The notes under the pieces: generated by a model
Databases searched by the model: none
What the model saw: only the letters and a program-made list of their open reading frames with translations
Told to the model about the DNA's origin: nothing
Program-made: the position numbers and the translations under genes
NCBI GenBank assembly: GCA_003254885.1
Contig: QANT01008398.1
Span: 22,949 to 86,948, forward strand
Length of the DNA: 64,000 bases
Direction of reading: 5' to 3'
From: Purshia tridentata
Taxonomy: Eukaryota > Streptophyta > Magnoliopsida > Rosales > Rosaceae
Shown: positions 61,401-64,000 of the stretch, one piece after another
Layout of the letters: the number at the start of each line of letters is the position of its first letter
How positions within the stretch are numbered: position 1 is the first letter of the stretch

Positions 61401-63538
61401 ACATGAATAGATTACGAATATTAATATATATTATAATACATTAATCAATTACTTGGTACTATCATGTATATGTTATACTAAAAATAGATTAGGTAAGCAG
61501 TAACCTGCAGACAAATTAACAAATCCATATTAGTATTGATCCGAGGGTTTTTGGCATTTTGCGGGGCAGCCACGGCAGCATGTAGAGAGAGCCAAAATAC
61601 AAACTAGAGTCGCTCGTGATGGCTACAATACAATGCCTACATTGAAGAAACTTGAAGGTGGCTATGATATGATATATGTGTTAATAATGCAAATTATATA
61701 ATTCGTAGATAACTTATTTTTTGTGTGCCCTTTGGAATTTTCTGACAAAGATCGATGGTAACATATATACATGTGGAATATTATCATTCCACGTATGAAC
61801 ATGCACTTTGGGTTGGTGTTTTTGTTTTTTGGTGACTACACTTTGGTCTGATGTTTAGACGTGCTTGGTGAACAGTAAGAGAGTGCTTGGGAAAGATGAG
61901 TTTTAAAAGAAATGCATGTTATTAAGAAATATTTATTAATCTGTGATATGGAATTCAAACTTCAAACAGGTACATTTTAACTACTTTTTTTTTTTTTTAG
62001 TTTGGGGAGGGGGATCAAACTTGGTGCATTGTAAGTAATTCAACGGTCCTTTCAATTAGGCTATCCAACAACTACAAATATATTAATTTTAACAACTTAT
62101 AATATGTAAACTAAAGTTTTTTAATTTTCTTTTTTATTCAATGAAGAGGAAGAATAAGAATCAAATTTTCACTACCAGGGTATAACAAAATAAAGTACTC
62201 TACTATTAAATCTAATTCGACTTATTAACTTCAAAACTTATGCTCATTGATTAAGTTCACCGCATGGTGAAGTCCACATAGAGCCAAAGCTGACGAGAAA
62301 TGGGAGGAGATTCCTGGCCGGTGGGCAAATAGGGCAAGGGAGGTGGGTTGGCTGTGCGGGGAGGATGAGTAGTTGCTGAGTTTCTGAGCTTCTGTTTTGT
62401 TTTTCTTTTTCTTTTTTAATTCAATTATTTAGGTTTTATATTTTATATTATTTTAAAAGTTTATTAGTTTTTGAAAGTTTATTTTTAATATTAATCCTTT
62501 TAGTTTTTGAATTTTAATATTTAGTAAGTTAGAAATTAAATTAAAATTAAATTTAATATGAATGACCAAATTATTCCTTATTTGGACAAAAAATGTAATG
62601 GAGTTGACAGATTATTTTATAGTAACACAAATCTTAAATGTCCTACACTAACACAAACTCAAATTGGTACCCTAAACTAAGATTACCCCAAAGTATGTGT
62701 CTTTTTTCAAAAAATTTCTCCAAAATTTATATATTTTTATATATTGGATTAGGTGTGATTAGCCCCATTAAAGAAGGCCCATCTACCCAAAATATCTATT
62801 TAGCTTAACTAAATAAAATGACTGCAAGTGAATTCCCGATAAGAATCGAACTGTCTCAAACCACCAAAATCTCAACTCCAACATTGCGAAATTATATACA
62901 ACAATGCTACACTTATTACATTTTTATACCATAATTTTATATCATCTTACGTGACAATCTATATGGCATTAATACATTAGACACTAAAAAAACAAAAATA
63001 AAAACCCTAAAAAGAAGGATGTCCATATATCATGGAAAATAAAATACAAAAACGTCATATAGCTAGGATGTCCATGATGGAGAAACAGAAATTTGTCCAT
63101 AAGTGATCTCATTCTCCTTAAAAATGATTGTTTGAAAGAGGACTAAAAGGTTAATTGCTACGTGTTCTAGGCAATATCATGTTGTTAAAGAAAATGAAGT
63201 TCAAACTTCAAAGTTGACCTAAGTAAAAATAAATGTAAAATTGTCTAAACAAAATCAATATTTTAAGATTTAATTATGTTTTTCTTTGTAATTAGAGATA
63301 GAGTGGTTATATTTCCACTCCTGTCCTATTTTCTCACCCATGTTTTAATGAAAAAAACAACGACAAATTTATCCTTTTGTGAAATGACTTATAAAGACTT
63401 GTTTGAAAAAGAAAAGAAACAAATATACTCTACCCACCCCTACCTATTCACCCACCTCTTTACAGCAATTTAAATTTCATAAATCCTAAATTATTTCTTT
63501 CTTCTTTACTCATATCATAATTATATTGTTTTTTGGTG

Positions 63539-63583
63539 ATGGACAATCAAATTGACATCGAAGAGAATTCATCTAGTGAAAAG
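63539..63583 (+). CDS. Possible first coding exon of a gene leaving the window
   Basis: The ATG at 63539 opens 15 codons (MDNQIDIEENSSSEK) ending in AAG before GTAAAC, a fair donor. Without splicing the frame stays open to 63844, with a hydrophobic stretch that looks like translated intron. The acidic, Ser-rich start is plausible for a soluble protein. The family is not recognised, and the rest of the gene would lie within the last 400 bp or beyond the window. This is a weak call. Confidence 0.25.
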
Positions 63584-64000
63584 GTAAACAAAACAATTTT
63601 TTTCTATGAGGTATTTTCAATTCTTTCGGCCTCCATTAAATTCTTTTTTCCACGTGTCCCAAATAATACACAAGCTTTCTTTGGGTGGAAGCGGCTAGGG
63701 ATAAAATTGCTATTGTCTAGTTTTGATAATTTGCCAAATTTCTTTATGTGTTTAGTAATTGAGCTTTTGTTTTTGTGCACTACCATTTGCATTTGGGGAA
63801 CTTATGTGGAAAGTGTAGCCTTCTGTAATTTTGACAATGCTTGAGGATAATAATTTGGAATTTATACAATTTATGGTCCAAATTTATATTTATATTTAGT
63901 TGGGCAGTTGATTCAAGTTCTCCAGTTGCCAATGTACAGTTGATATGAGAATTTTATGTTAGTGTTGAACAAGTAATGGGCAAACCAAATCTAATTGATG

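Larger units (their letters stand above)
56879..63538. other. Gene-poor AT-rich region
   Basis: About 6.7 kb without a supported gene. It contains the two GA tracts, the 206-bp tandem repeat, a (TA)n run (about 61138-61157) and A/T homopolymers. The first part is presumably the upstream region of the ABC transporter. Small open frames (for example 60795-61064) show no recognisable motif. Old transposon debris is likely but nothing could be named. Confidence 0.55.

Noticed and set aside
62000-62090. GGGGATCAAACTTGGTGC-like stretch resembling the tail of a dispersed repeat or a tRNA-like box
   Set aside because: No cloverleaf, no paired box and no element ends could be identified.

Overview
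The window is nuclear DNA from a dicot plant. Genes are split by AT-rich introns, the protein families are plant ones (NPF nitrate transporter, NAC factor, germin-like proteins, CC-NBS-LRR and PPR proteins, ABCC transporter), and there are Copia, LINE and MITE remnants. Protein similarity recalled from memory suggests a woody Rosaceae such as Prunus, but that is an inference. Three runs of N sit inside A/T homopolymers, so the assembly is imperfect there.

Left part (1-22.5 kb) is a fairly dense housekeeping region. It holds the last exon of an NPF7-type transporter (222-1098, +), a five-exon NDUFAF3-like complex I assembly factor (3551-7406, +), a nine-exon plastid-type ribose-phosphate pyrophosphokinase (8258-15412, +), a single-exon NAC factor (17404-18477, -), and a six-exon MSI1 WD40 histone chaperone (19030-22529, +). 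The NAC and MSI1 genes are divergent and share a 552-bp upstream region with telo-boxes and an E2F-like site. Long introns in this part hold a Copia relic, a LINE relic and a 334-bp MITE with a perfect 10-bp target duplication.

Middle part (23-33 kb) is a local segmental duplication. Each copy has a germin-like protein gene (+) facing a small CXXCXGXG zinc-finger (DnaJ cysteine-rich type) gene (-). In the right copy the zinc-finger gene reconstructs completely (four exons, one with a GC donor). In the left copy it is a relic, joined to a third germin-like fragment and a broken LRR receptor kinase fragment. Both germin-like proteins lack two of the usual cupin metal ligands. The right copy has also lost its original start codon to an in-frame stop.

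Next (33.3-43 kb) is a CC-NBS-LRR pseudogene with several frame changes and a stop, then a very young Copia retrotransposon. That element has identical 166-bp LTRs, a 5-bp target duplication and a 1432-codon gag-pol frame.

Right part (45-57 kb) has two minus-strand genes: an intronless PLS-class PPR protein (45595-47625) and an ABCC-type transporter reconstructed from 11 exons (48366-56878, 1512 aa). The last 7 kb is AT-rich, with GA microsatellites, a 206-bp tandem duplication and one doubtful first exon near the end. I did not find an obviously new system. The most unusual content is the germin-like/zinc-finger duplication, the near-intact Copia element and the alternative C-terminus of the PRPP synthetase.
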